The translations under genes and the position numbers were made by a program. Source: Microbacterium terrae (GTDB lineage: Bacteria > Actinomycetota > Actinomycetes > Actinomycetales > Microbacteriaceae). From it: 64,000 nt of DNA. Location of the stretch: contig NZ_JAFDSS010000001.1 in NCBI RefSeq assembly GCF_017831975.1, positions 1,550,001 to 1,614,000 on the forward strand, written 5' to 3'. The notes under the pieces are model-generated. The model saw only the letters and a list, made by a program, of their open reading frames with translations, had not been told where the DNA came from and ran no database searches. How positions within the stretch are numbered: position 1 is the first letter of the stretch; every line of letters begins with the position of its first letter. This document shows, in pieces, positions 63,942-64,000 of the stretch.

Positions 63942-64000
63942 GTGCCCCGTACCCGTCTCGCCCTCGGCGTCGCCGCAGCATCCGCCCTCCTCCTCACCGG
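63942..64000 (+). CDS. Lipoprotein N-terminus (probable solute-binding protein), partial
   Basis: Only 19 codons are inside the window. The GTG at 63942 has GGAG six bases upstream. The reading frame gives a basic start (PRTR) and a hydrophobic stretch ending ALLLTG, just where a lipobox cysteine would come next, so this is a lipoprotein signal peptide. With the iron-box-like sequence upstream, an iron-siderophore ABC transporter substrate-binding protein is the most likely product, but the mature sequence is not visible. Confidence 0.6.
   Translation, partial: MPRTRLALGVAAASALLLT

Overview
This 64 kb window is high-GC (I estimate about 70 percent) chromosomal DNA of an actinobacterium, most likely Microbacteriaceae and probably close to Microbacterium. 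RbpA, paired WYL regulators PafB/PafC beside tatA/tatC and a HelY helicase, a PAC2-family protein, an SGNH hydrolase/SDR pair and small DUF3099/DUF4190 proteins are typical of that group. GTG starts are common, and many genes are joined by ATGA, GTGA or TGATG stop/start overlaps. I see no phage, insertion sequence, CRISPR array or toxin-antitoxin locus, and base composition looks even throughout. No gene-free stretch exceeds 300 bases; the longest, 18730-18970 (241 bases), holds an unexplained long inverted repeat.

Layout. 1-8.3 kb: the end of an AEC transporter; a three-gene redox module (molybdopterin oxidoreductase, FAD/NAD reductase, zinc-ribbon DUF6510 protein); HdeD-like protein; S9 peptidase with an SDR; NfeD/SPFH pair and a glycerophosphodiesterase. 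8.4-22.1 kb: rbpA, then a long leftward block lnt-helY-tatC-tatA-pafC-pafB, an FKBP lipoprotein, trmI and a HAD phosphatase; a PAC2 protein; uppP and an M20 dipeptidase. The block resembles the actinobacterial proteasome locus with the Pup-proteasome genes missing. 22.2-30.6 kb: tRNA-Leu(GAG) with a strong terminator, then a complete respiratory nitrate reductase operon narGHJIK preceded by a DtxR/IdeR-like iron box. 30.6-38.5 kb: a candidate 34-residue membrane protein, a ferritin-like/VIT iron transporter, SRPBCC protein, helicase, SGNH hydrolase, SDR, SPOUT methyltransferase, sirtuin and histidine phosphatase.

38.5-49.7 kb is a branched-chain amino acid (leucine) catabolism locus. CitE-like lyase, MaoC hydratase, acyl-CoA dehydrogenase and biotin-dependent carboxylase alpha and beta lie on the minus strand under a divergent TetR regulator with a clear palindromic operator. 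Branched-chain 2-oxoacid dehydrogenase E2, E1beta and E1alpha follow under a divergent Lrp/AsnC regulator. Gene content and order match Mycobacterium tuberculosis Rv2495c-Rv2502c, where the CitE-like protein is reported to be an (R)-HMG-CoA lyase. Together the genes can turn 2-oxoisocaproate into isovaleryl-CoA, methylcrotonyl-CoA, methylglutaconyl-CoA, HMG-CoA and finally acetyl-CoA plus acetoacetate.

49.7-64 kb: EamA transporter, CGNR zinc-finger regulator, alpha/beta hydrolases, DEDDh exonuclease, ribosomal protein bL31 type B with a structured leader, a lone ABC ATPase, divergent glgA/glgC, serB, fabG, a SURF1 operon, an ABC-F ATPase and bioY. The window ends in the signal peptide of a lipoprotein whose promoter carries a second iron-box-like sequence. 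Most of the window is ordinary core genome. The observations most worth following are the iron boxes, the collapsed proteasome locus, the leucine locus, the bL31 leader, the redox trio and several unexplained inverted or tandem repeats.
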